This document shows, piece by piece, positions 54,775 through 62,048 of a stretch of 64,000 nucleotides of DNA. Under the pieces are notes generated by a model. It saw only the letters and a list, made by a program, of their open reading frames with translations, was not told where the DNA came from and ran no database searches. Numbering within the stretch: position 1 is the first letter of the stretch; each line of letters starts with the position of its first letter. The position numbers and the translations under genes are program-made. This DNA comes from Bacteroidota bacterium (GTDB lineage Bacteria; Bacteroidota; Ignavibacteria; Kapaibacteriales; UBA2268): assembly GCA_029974985.1 (NCBI GenBank), contig JARKQC010000006.1, positions 1-64,000 of the forward strand. The letters are read 5' to 3'.

Positions 54775-56727
54775 ATGAAATTTGGAATATTAATAATATT
54801 TATAATTTGCTTTTCGCATAATGTGTTTTCACAAGAAGACGTTATTATCGAAAACATAATTGAAAATTTACACAACGAAACTTATACAAGTCCCGAAATT
54901 GATATAATCGAATATTATAAAGAAAACCCTATGAATTTAAGATATATCAGTGCTTCTGAGTTATCAAAATTACCCGGAATATCTTATATAGTTGCAGAAA
55001 AAATTTTAAATTTAGTTAAAAATAATCCCAAAATTAGCAATAGAAGTATTGCTGATTCTACCGGCATTACTCCAGAAGCTGAAATTTTATTAGATAATTG
55101 CACGATTAATATCGAAGATTTATCATATCATAAAAAAATGGCTTTGAATATAAGGTCACGTTTAAATCAAAAATTTAAGGAAACAAAAGGAATTTCATCA
55201 CACAATTATCTTGGTGATGATATTGATTTATATAATCGAATTAGCGCTTTATACGATAAATACGAAATTTGTGGAATAATAAATAAAAATTCGGGCGAAC
55301 AAAATTTTGACGAGTTTAAATCGGGCTATTTTATGTATTCTGATAAGCAAAATAAAATTATTATTGGAGATTTTTATGCTGATTATGGTTTTGGTTCACT
55401 TCTTTGGAAACAATTTCCAGTAAGAAAAGGTTCGGACATTATTAGTCCAATTCTCAAAAAAGGTTCGGGCATTTCTGCATACCGTTCAACAATAGATTTT
55501 GCATATTTTAGAGGAATATCTTCTCAAACTAATTTTAATTTATCCGATGATTTTTCAATAAGATTATCTGGATTTTATTCAGCAAGAAAAAAGTCATCTA
55601 CTATTGATTACGATAAAAATCAAGTTACATCAATGTATTTATCTGGTTATTATAGAACAGAAAGCGAAATTGAAAAAAAAGATAATTTATTTGAAAAAGC
55701 TATCTCTGGAAATATCGAATTATCATCAAATTTTGGATTAATATTTGGGGCAACTGTATTAACGCTCGACTATTCATTACCAATAAACACAAATTCATCT
55801 TCTCAATTTTCGGGGAAAAATGGGAATTTATTTTCTACATATTCTCAATATAGATTTAGTAATAATATGATAGGTGCGGAATTATCTTTCGACGCCAATT
55901 CTAATAAATTTATTAATCTTGGTTTTGTTCATTCAGTTGAAAATTTTGATTTAGCAATTTCAACAAGATATATTGATGAGAATTTTCGCTCTCCTTACGG
56001 GTATTTTTTTGGCGAATTATCTTATCCAACAAATGAGAAAGGTATTTATACTGGTATAAATTATAAATTTAATAAGAAAATAAATCTTGCTTTATATTCT
56101 GATATTTATTCAAGTATGGCTCGGACGTTTACCATACCGGGAATTGTAAGCGGAATTGATTTATTCTCTGAATTTAGATATAATTTTCAAAAAAAATCAA
56201 ATATCAACCTTCGATTAAGATACGAAAAAAAGACAGATTTAATTACAAATAATAATACTGAAAGGCTATTAACTGAAAGTAAAAAAGCTTCTTTAAGAAT
56301 TGATTTTAATTTTGAAATTTACAATGATTTAAAAACAAGATTCCGCGCTGAATATAGCAATTATTCAAACGAATTAAATATTAATAATGGATATGGATTA
56401 TTATCTTTCATAGAAATTAAATATAAATTAAATAATAAATTTAGTCTCGGCTCGCGATATACAATTTTTTCTACAAAAGATTTTAATTCTGTTATTTATC
56501 AATATGAATATAATATGCCCGGATTAATACGCTCGACCCCGCTATATGGCGAGGGTAGTAGAATATTGATTTTTTCGGAGTTTTCGCCCTTGGATTTTCT
56601 CAAAATTTATACGATGCTTACTTCAACAAATAAAAACAATGTGAATACACTCGGTACAGGCAACGAACAAATAAATTCAAATTATGATACACGAGGCTTT
56701 TTACAATTTGAATTAAAATTAAGATAA
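54775..56727 (+). CDS. Helix-hairpin-helix N-terminal outer-membrane protein
   Basis: A 650-residue secreted protein with a signal peptide (cut near HNVFSQE, residue 19). Residues ~55-115 hold ComEA-like helix-hairpin-helix motifs (ASELSKLPGISYIVAEKILNL, RSIADSTGITPEAE), which usually bind DNA. The rest is a large barrel-like region rich in Y, S and N (GYFMYSDKQNKIIIGDFYADYGFGSLLW, FLQFELKLR at the end). It may be an outer-membrane protein involved in DNA binding or uptake, by analogy with ComEA. It is divergent from the NYN gene. Confidence 0.65.
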   Translation: MKFGILIIFIICFSHNVFSQEDVIIENIIENLHNETYTSPEIDIIEYYKENPMNLRYISASELSKLPGISYIVAEKILNLVKNNPKISNRSIADSTGITPEAEILLDNCTINIEDLSYHKKMALNIRSRLNQKFKETKGISSHNYLGDDIDLYNRISALYDKYEICGIINKNSGEQNFDEFKSGYFMYSDKQNKIIIGDFYADYGFGSLLWKQFPVRKGSDIISPILKKGSGISAYRSTIDFAYFRGISSQTNFNLSDDFSIRLSGFYSARKKSSTIDYDKNQVTSMYLSGYYRTESEIEKKDNLFEKAISGNIELSSNFGLIFGATVLTLDYSLPINTNSSSQFSGKNGNLFSTYSQYRFSNNMIGAELSFDANSNKFINLGFVHSVENFDLAISTRYIDENFRSPYGYFFGELSYPTNEKGIYTGINYKFNKKINLALYSDIYSSMARTFTIPGIVSGIDLFSEFRYNFQKKSNINLRLRYEKKTDLITNNNTERLLTESKKASLRIDFNFEIYNDLKTRFRAEYSNYSNELNINNGYGLLSFIEIKYKLNNKFSLGSRYTIFSTKDFNSVIYQYEYNMPGLIRSTPLYGEGSRILIFSEFSPLDFLKIYTMLTSTNKNNVNTLGTGNEQINSNYDTRGFLQFELKLR

Positions 56728-56763
56728 AAAAATACCCAAGACTACTTTGTTCATCTTGGGTAT
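56724..56763 (-). terminator. Terminator of rpoZ
   Basis: On the minus strand ATACCCAAGA and TCTTGGGTAT form a 10-base-pair stem followed by TTTTTTTATC. It also follows the stop of the convergent gene 54775-56727. Its T run favours use by the minus-strand rpoZ transcript. Confidence 0.75.
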
Positions 56764-56790
56764 ATTAAATAAAGGAATTTATGAAAAACA

Positions 56791-57108
56791 CTAATCTAAA
56801 TCTTCGTCAATTTCCTGTCTCTCTGGTAAATTAAAAGTTAATTTTTCATCATAAATTTCTTTCATAGCAAGAAAAGTAGGTTTTGGTATTCTATCAAATT
56901 CTCTACTAATAGAAATCTGGTCAAAATTAACAGTATCAGAATCATCGGGAGTTGGCACAATATCTGCCATTCTTTCGTTTAGTTCTTGTTTAATATCATT
57001 ATTAATTTGTCTTGCACGAAAACCCATCGCAACGATTGATTGATAGATAGAACCTTTGCTTGATTCTTTCATTCTTACTTTTACGGGGTTTACAACATAC
57101 TTTGCCAA
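56791..57108 (-). CDS. rpoZ: RNA polymerase omega subunit
   Basis: A Bacteroidota-type omega subunit, beginning VVNPVKVRM and containing SIYQSIVAMGFRARQINNDIKQEL and IPKPTFLAMKEIYDEKLTF, the family's conserved blocks. The frame runs back to a TTG at 57144, but that codon overlaps a TATTTTTG promoter box. An AGGAC ribosome-binding site precedes the TTG at 57108, so I take that start (105 residues). It should bind the beta' subunit and assist RNA polymerase assembly. Confidence 0.75.
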   Translation of the reverse strand: MAKYVVNPVKVRMKESSKGSIYQSIVAMGFRARQINNDIKQELNERMADIVPTPDDSDTVNFDQISISREFDRIPKPTFLAMKEIYDEKLTFNLPERQEIDEDLD

Positions 57109-57141
57109 GTTTGTCCTCACAAATGATAATTTAGTAAAATA

Positions 57142-57149
57142 CAAAAATA
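57142..57149 (-). promoter_or_regulatory. TATTTTTG box upstream of rpoZ
   Basis: Minus-strand TATTTTTG matches TAnnTTTG and, with start codon 57108, leaves a leader of roughly 30 bases that includes the AGGAC ribosome-binding site. Confidence 0.45.
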
Positions 57150-57234
57150 CGAATTAATTATTAAATAAAAAAGGAAATTTTATTTTAAAAATTTCGGTAG
57201 ATACATTTACAGTTGACTACAATTTTGGGACAAC

Positions 57235-58068
57235 TCACTTCCCTTTTTCAATCTGTTTTAATATATCTTTTGCACTTAGCGGACTTACTACTTTTTTACC
57301 CGTTTTTGCTTCGATTTCTTTTCTGGTATTTCCTGCGATAGTGCCGCCTTGCCGAGCGATGATTTTATTCTCAGTAAAGTTTGTGGGTTGCTTTTCTTTG
57401 CTTATTTCGGTTGTGGTTGCCTCTGCTAACATATTGAGAACTAATTCTAAATTTGTCATATTATCACGAAGATTTTCCTTTTTTAAACCTTTGAAATTTT
57501 TATATTCTTTTGTAGTTTTACCCGACCACTCTTTCGTGATAATATCAGTTAGGGTTGCGAATTGTACACCTTCTTTCAAGCCACGTTTTTTCCATTCATC
57601 AGTAAGTTCTTTTCGTATTTCAATACTTTTCAGGCGTTGATTTATCCAATTTTCAGAATAACCTAATTTTAGGTATTGCTCCAAAGCCCTATCAATAGAA
57701 AGTTCAGGGTCTTGCATTTCATCAAGACGTTCTTTTCCAACTTGTGCTAACCATAATTTAAAAGGCTCAGCCTTAGGTGAAGGAATAGACTGAATTAGCC
57801 TTAAAAGCTGTTCGGTATCGGCGACATCAGTCATTCTCATCTTACCGTCTTCGGCGACCATTTTCAACTGTCCCAAATTATGGGACAGTTCACCTCCTTC
57901 ATCTTTAAGTTTAGTTTTCAGAGCATTCCAATATTTTCTTGGTCGTGGACTTTCTGTTAAAATCTCAATAACATCAATTATAGAAAAATACCATTTTTCT
58001 TGTTCTTCGTCCCAATGTGTGCGGACTTTCTTATGCTCAAATATCTGAATTTTATTTTCTTTGCTCAT
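57235..58068 (-). CDS. BRO-N / DinD-like antirepressor family protein
   Basis: A 277-residue protein of the BRO/DNA-damage-inducible protein D family, common in Bacteroidota. The BRO-N-like start is QIFEHKKVRTHWDEEQEKWYFSIIDVIEILT, and conserved family blocks follow: SIPSPKAEPFKLWLAQVG, DPELSIDRALEQYLKLGY, LKEGVQFATLTDIITKEW and ENKIIARQGGTIAGNTRKEIE. Some relatives are phage antirepressors or SOS-linked. It lies beside the ASCH/PIN-GNAT pair and shares an upstream repeat with it, suggesting a regulatory role there, but no experimental function is known for this subfamily. Confidence 0.82.
   Translation of the reverse strand: MSKENKIQIFEHKKVRTHWDEEQEKWYFSIIDVIEILTESPRPRKYWNALKTKLKDEGGELSHNLGQLKMVAEDGKMRMTDVADTEQLLRLIQSIPSPKAEPFKLWLAQVGKERLDEMQDPELSIDRALEQYLKLGYSENWINQRLKSIEIRKELTDEWKKRGLKEGVQFATLTDIITKEWSGKTTKEYKNFKGLKKENLRDNMTNLELVLNMLAEATTTEISKEKQPTNFTENKIIARQGGTIAGNTRKEIEAKTGKKVVSPLSAKDILKQIEKGK
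57866..57890. repeat. Perfect inverted repeat inside the BRO-like gene
   Basis: AACTGTCCCA and TGGGACAGTT are exact reverse complements separated by AATTA. They encode part of ELSHNLGQLK, so the palindrome may be a by-product of coding or a site in the gene. Confidence 0.55.
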
Positions 58069-58124
58069 AATTTACAATGAATAAAATAAATGATTATACA
58101 TTGATATTTAACGCTCACCAATTT

Positions 58125-58220
58125 CTATTATTTTCTTAAAAATTAAGTGTTTATAAGTTTTTCTTTCCACTTTTGAATTAGCAAATGAATTAGGTTTATA
58201 AAGTTTGAGAGATACAAAAA
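58125..58220. repeat. Direct repeat copy A upstream of the BRO-like gene
   Basis: About 95 bases similar to 60302-60395 in the same orientation. The first 38 bases are identical, and a later block (AGCAAATGAATTAGG plus neighbours) is also identical, with diverged sequence between. This copy ends 57 bases before the BRO-like start codon. Confidence 0.75.
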
Positions 58221-58308
58221 ATATAAAAAAGGGGTAAGATAATTTTTATTGTTGAAGAGTATTCTAAGTGTAGTTATATTGCCTAATTATAAAAAAATAA
58301 ACAATTTG

Positions 58309-58677
58309 TTATAGATATACATAAGACTGTGGTGGATGAACATTAAAGTTCTTTTTAATATTTAATGGTTGTTCGTATTTTTTTATATTTTTAATTTTGA
58401 TTGCATGAGCAACTTTTCTATTTGCAAAGTATTCAAAGAAAAAATCTTGTGTAATACCAGAATACTTTTTTGTCTGTTTCCAAAGATTATCAGGGTCGGT
58501 AGTTATAATATCCTCTATTTCAAACTCTCCAATTACCAATTTCATTGGTGATGTAGCATATACTATAACTGTTTTAATTTCCGGCCTCTTAAATATAATT
58601 TTTCGAAACTCAAATCTTTTCTTACCTTCAAATATCTTAAGTGCATATTCAGGTTTAATTGATAATAAAACTTTCAT
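58309..58677 (-). CDS. ASCH-domain protein
   Basis: A 122-residue protein starting at the ATG at 58677 (a GTG at 58680 is possible). VLLSIKPEYALKIFEGKKRFEFRK is the typical ASCH opening with a conserved K-xE-R-R pattern, followed by VIVYATSPMKLVIGEFEIEDI. ASCH domains have a PUA-like fold predicted to bind RNA or modified bases. The start lies within the last codons of the upstream gene (overlap to 58680), so it is coupled to it. It could be an antitoxin or RNA sensor; this is inference. Confidence 0.82.
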   Translation of the reverse strand: MKVLLSIKPEYALKIFEGKKRFEFRKIIFKRPEIKTVIVYATSPMKLVIGEFEIEDIITTDPDNLWKQTKKYSGITQDFFFEYFANRKVAHAIKIKNIKKYEQPLNIKKNFNVHPPQSYVYL

Positions 58678-59410
58678 CACTTTTTGTTGCTTTTAAAATT
58701 ATATCAAATTGATCTTTTGTAATAGGTTTAAATCCTCTTGGAGCATCATTTACTCCTTTTAAGACGTTTAAATCAATTAACTCTTTCATATTTATTCTAT
58801 GTGGAAATGAATAAACATACAAAAACTTTATTGCAATAGGCTTAATTTGGAAATCATTCCACATTTTTTGAAGCTGTTCTTCTGGGAACACACTACTTTT
58901 TCTACAATATAATATAAAATCGTTCACATCAGCAAAGTTATACTTAACCTCCTGTACAATACCTATTGTGGTAACAACACTTTTATAATATCCACCTGTT
59001 CGATAAAAAATAAGAATGTCGCCCCTATTTGGATGTGGTTCTAATGCTCTTGAAACATATACCTTATTAATACCATTCCTATGAGGAAAATCCTCTACAA
59101 ATTCTGCCGGTGATTCTGTATTAAGGATAGAATCTGGTAATAATTCTGTATGATATTCTGGATAGATTGGAACAATAAAAATATTTTTATTTTTTGATAT
59201 AAATGGATAATTTAGTTTCATATTATTTTCGTCAAAATGTTTAGTGAAATCTCTAACATAAACTAATTCTTGATTTTTCTCACCCCATAATTTAAAACCC
59301 CATAATTCAATTAAATCTATTAATCTTTTTTGCTCTTCTCTCTTGTTGTATATAGTTACGTAGATTTCATCTACTTTATTTTTTAAGGCATTATCAAAAA
59401 TTATTTTCAT
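58655..59410 (-). CDS. C-terminal fragment: GNAT end plus EVE/PUA-like domain
   Basis: The open frame from ATG 59410 encodes 251 residues. The start MKIIFDNALKNKVDEIYVTIYN, then LIDLIELWGFKLWGE, is the second half of a GNAT fold; in-frame upstream sequence (FRLGERF, the acetyl-CoA loop) shows this ATG is internal to the original gene. The rest (NKVYVSRALEPHPNRGDILIFY, VVTTIGIVQEV) resembles an EVE/PUA-type reader domain. It overlaps the ASCH gene start by over 20 bases. Translation would need a fresh start inside the message. Confidence 0.6.
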   Translation of the reverse strand: MKIIFDNALKNKVDEIYVTIYNKREEQKRLIDLIELWGFKLWGEKNQELVYVRDFTKHFDENNMKLNYPFISKNKNIFIVPIYPEYHTELLPDSILNTESPAEFVEDFPHRNGINKVYVSRALEPHPNRGDILIFYRTGGYYKSVVTTIGIVQEVKYNFADVNDFILYCRKSSVFPEEQLQKMWNDFQIKPIAIKFLYVYSFPHRINMKELIDLNVLKGVNDAPRGFKPITKDQFDIILKATKSDESFIIN

Positions 59411-59759
59411 AAAACGTTCTCCTAAACGGAATCCGTTGCTTATAACTTTAAATGTACCTACTTTTAGACGTTTCTTTGGTTTAAATTGAGGAAATATATC
59501 AGAGTAGTTTTCATTTTCATCTTCAACTTTAAGGTATAGAAATGAAAGTAGTAGACCGTTATTGGAATTTACTGTAATATATGCTACTTCATCATACTTT
59601 TTAATAAACCATTTTTCAAAACCAATGTAATCTTCCTTAAAACTTGAAAAGAATTCATCGTTAAGATTTATTCTACCAAATTCTAATTTTTGAACATTAA
59701 GTACTTTGTAATTAACTAAATCGGGATGTTCTGCAAAAATTTTTTCAAGAAATGTATCA

Positions 59760-59845
59760 ATTGTAAAAACTTTATCTACAATGTCTAATTTTAAAGCCTT
59801 ATATTGTAAAAACTTTATCTACAATGTCTAATTTTAAAGCCTTAT
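59760..59845. repeat. Perfect 43-bp tandem duplication
   Basis: Copy 1 is 59760-59802 and copy 2 is 59803-59845; all 43 bases match, and the bases immediately outside differ. Since 43 is not a multiple of three, it shifts the frame of the PIN-GNAT gene. Sequence of each copy includes ACTTTATCTACAATGTCTAA. Confidence 0.95.
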
Positions 59846-60200
59846 TATGAATTTTCTTATCTTCTGTAATCAAAATATCGACACGCCCAACAAACACTTC
59901 ATTGAGAAGCATAGTATCGTTTTTGTCATTCTCGTTGATGTCTTCGCTTTCAGAAATAATTTTAACTTCATCTTGTAATGGTGAAGGAATCTCAATTTTC
60001 TCGTAGCTTGCTAATTTAATAAGGAAAGTATCAATTGTACTTAGGTTTTTATGCTTTTCAATTTCACTTATAGTCAACGAATGAACACACTTAATGTATT
60101 GTGCTCGATCTAGCCAACGGTATAATGTACCAATATCTTGATTTATTACCTTTGCAGATTCTCTATGAATGATTATGTTTGTGTCTAAAAGTGCTTTCAT
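59799..60200 (-). CDS. N-terminal fragment: PIN-domain RNase
   Basis: A 133-residue open frame with the PIN acidic residues in place: LLDTNIII (D), SEIEKH (E), ENDKNDTML (D) and ILITEDKKIH (D). On its own it would be a normal-sized PIN protein, ending KVFTI, with the stop created by the 43-bp duplication. PIN toxins cut RNA. It is the first gene of the ASCH pair, about 100 bp downstream of repeat copy B. Confidence 0.7.
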   Translation of the reverse strand: MKALLDTNIIIHRESAKVINQDIGTLYRWLDRAQYIKCVHSLTISEIEKHKNLSTIDTFLIKLASYEKIEIPSPLQDEVKIISESEDINENDKNDTMLLNEVFVGRVDILITEDKKIHNKALKLDIVDKVFTI

Positions 60201-60301
60201 TTTCTTATAATGGTTCCCTTAAATATAATCTTCAATGATTTTATTACAAAAAAAATACAAATTATACTCTCTCAATAGATTGATTAAACGTTTTCTCTGT
60301 C

Positions 60302-60395
60302 CTATTATTTTCTTAAAAATTAAGTGTTTATAAGTTTTTTCTTATCCTTATATAGTAGCAAATGAATTAGGTTGATATAGTTTGAAAAGACAAAA
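60302..60395. repeat. Direct repeat copy B upstream of the PIN-GNAT gene
   Basis: Partner of 58125-58220, same orientation. It is about 100 bases from the PIN-GNAT start codon. The 38-base identical block begins CTATTATTTTCTTAAAAATT and ends AGTTTTT; a second block spans AGCAAATGAATTAGG. Confidence 0.75.
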
Positions 60396-60447
60396 AAGAA
60401 AAATTAATAGAAATATAAATATTAAAAATCACTACTTTTATTAGTAT

Positions 60448-60476
60448 TTATCATTAGATATTAATTCTAATGATAA
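60448..60476. repeat. Inverted repeat upstream of the thiamine-binding-like/hrcA pair
   Basis: TTATCATTAGA and TCTAATGATAA are perfect 11-base arms with a 7-base loop. It could be an operator for the downstream genes or a hairpin. It has no CIRCE (TTAGCACTC-N9-GAGTGCTAA) resemblance. Confidence 0.6.
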
Positions 60477-60567
60477 GAATATTAATAATTACCAAAAATG
60501 AAAAAAATACAATAAAACACATTGTAATTACTCTAATATTATTTATGATTAATTTCAAAATAAAATT

Positions 60568-60816
60568 ATGAAAATTACTCTTGATATCAGTTTATATCCT
60601 TTAAATGAAGAATTTATTCCAATAATTAAGGATTTTATTAATACAATTTCAAAATATCCAAATATTACAATTTCAAAAAATAATATTAGTACGCAAATAT
60701 CGGGCGAGTATGATATTATTATGGAATTGCTAAATAATGAGATTAAATCAATCTTTGAAAAGCAAAGAAGTGTATTAGTAATTAAATTCCTATCTGGTGA
60801 TAAACTAAATGATTAA
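60568..60816 (+). CDS. Thiamine-binding-like (YkoF/MTH1187-type) protein
   Basis: An 82-residue single-domain protein. DISLYPLNEEFIPIIKDFINTISKYPNITISKNNISTQISGEYDIIMELLNNEI matches the small thiamine/HMP-binding fold (the segment here is given as a description of consecutive blocks: DISLYPL, PNITISKNN, STQISGEYD). The exact ligand is unproven. It starts 34 bp before hrcA, so the two are co-transcribed. Confidence 0.7.
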   Translation: MKITLDISLYPLNEEFIPIIKDFINTISKYPNITISKNNISTQISGEYDIIMELLNNEIKSIFEKQRSVLVIKFLSGDKLND

Positions 60817-60849
60817 AAAACTTTTTTAATTAATTTATTATCAAAATAA

Positions 60850-61905
60850 ATGGCAAAATCTATTAATATAGTAAAAAATCCACAACGTGAGCTTACTGAA
60901 CGCGAAAGCGAAATTCTGCGGCAAATTGTGCAATTTTATATTTTAAAAGCAACGCCGATTGGTTCTCGCGCTTTGAGTAAATTTATTGAAGACGAATTTA
61001 AACTTTCGCCCGCTACTTTACGCAATGTAATGAGCGATCTCGAAGAACTTGAATATATTAACCATCCTCATACTTCCGCAGGTAGAGTTCCGACAGATAA
61101 AGGATATAGATACTATGTTGATACTATTACTAAAATTGAAAAATTAAATAAAAAAGAGATTTTAACAGTCCAAGATACATTAATTCAAGAAAATATCGAG
61201 AGCGTTTTTAAAAATGCATCGAAAATTTTAGGAATGCTTTCAAAATACTTAGGTGTCGTTCAATTTCCGAATATCAGAGAGTTACTTGTTCAAAAAATTG
61301 AATTGATACATTTAAGCGGCTCAAAAATTCTTGTAGTCGTCGCACTCGAATCAAATATCGTTCGTACAGTAACGATAGAAGCTGCTTTCGATACTGAAAT
61401 CGAAATGCTGGACCATATTTCGCGTTATATTAACGAGCGTATTTCGGGCAAATCACTTAGTTATATAAGAGAAAATTTTAATGATATAATTAGTGATTTT
61501 AATTTAAAAAATATTCCATTAGTACGGCTTTTCACCGATTCTGTTGATCAAATCTTTTCACGCGAGCGACATAAAGAGCGTGTAGTTATCACAGGGACGC
61601 AAAATTTATTAAATTACCCCGAATTTGAGGATTTAAATAGTGTAAAAGGTGTTATCGAATTAGTCGAAAACGAAGATGTGATTATTCATTTATTAGAACA
61701 ATTCGAAGATATAAGCGGAGTGAAGGTTTTAATTGGTAAAGAAATGAACCACGAGGTATTGCAAGGTTATAGCTTAATAAAAAGTTCTTATAAAATTGGC
61801 ACTCTCACCGGCTCGATTGGATTAATTGGTCCAAAAAGAATGAATTATTCAAAAATGATTGCTCTTGTTCAATGTGTATCAGATATTTTATCTAATAGTA
61901 ATTAA
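60850..61905 (+). CDS. hrcA: Heat-shock transcription repressor HrcA
   Basis: A 351-residue HrcA. The winged helix is ERESEILRQIVQFYILKATPIGS, SPATLRNVMSDLEELEYI, HTSAGRVPTDKGYRYYVD, and the ligand domain includes LVQKIELIHLSGSKILVVV and GTLTGSIGLIGPKRMNYSK. It normally represses chaperone genes through CIRCE. No grpE, dnaK or dnaJ gene follows, and no CIRCE element was seen here, so hrcA is separated from its usual targets. Confidence 0.93.
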   Translation: MAKSINIVKNPQRELTERESEILRQIVQFYILKATPIGSRALSKFIEDEFKLSPATLRNVMSDLEELEYINHPHTSAGRVPTDKGYRYYVDTITKIEKLNKKEILTVQDTLIQENIESVFKNASKILGMLSKYLGVVQFPNIRELLVQKIELIHLSGSKILVVVALESNIVRTVTIEAAFDTEIEMLDHISRYINERISGKSLSYIRENFNDIISDFNLKNIPLVRLFTDSVDQIFSRERHKERVVITGTQNLLNYPEFEDLNSVKGVIELVENEDVIIHLLEQFEDISGVKVLIGKEMNHEVLQGYSLIKSSYKIGTLTGSIGLIGPKRMNYSKMIALVQCVSDILSNSN

Positions 61906-61994
61906 AAAGACTTCCACTAAACCTTTTCAAATTAGGGGGATTGGATATTTTGAGATACGCAAGACAATTATCCCACTAAGTAATCATTTAAAAA

Positions 61995-62028
61995 AATAGA
62001 GTTATACGTTTATTCATATAACTCTATT
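61995..62028 (-). terminator. Terminator of the pta-ackA operon
   Basis: On the minus strand AATAGAGTTATA and TATAACTCTATT form a 12-base-pair stem with a 10-base loop, followed by TTTTTTAAA. It lies 21 bases after the pta stop. Confidence 0.85.
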
Positions 62029-62048
62029 CAAGAAATTGAAAAGAAAAA

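Larger units (their letters stand above)
58655..60200 (-). pseudogene. PIN-GNAT-EVE/PUA-like gene, split by a 43-bp tandem duplication
   Basis: The two frames 59799-60200 and 58655-59410 are parts of one gene. Its span is 1546 bp; removing one 43-bp copy leaves 1503 bp, an exact 501 codons. Translated across the junction, the protein continues KVFTIDTFLEKIFAEHP and runs through 116 residues with no stop to the MKIIFDNALKNK of the second frame, giving 500 residues. Domains: PIN RNase (1-130), GNAT acetyltransferase (~180-310), EVE/PUA-like (~330-500). With 43 bp extra, translation ends after KVFTI. It may be inactive, phase-variable, or an assembly artefact. Confidence 0.85.
60201..60567. other. 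367-bp divergent intergenic region
   Basis: It holds direct repeat copy B (60302-60395) and an 11-base inverted repeat (60448-60476). No gene is supportable here. The last 90 bases precede the thiamine-binding-like gene and hold AT-rich promoter-like sequence without a clear TAnnTTTG box. Confidence 0.5.
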
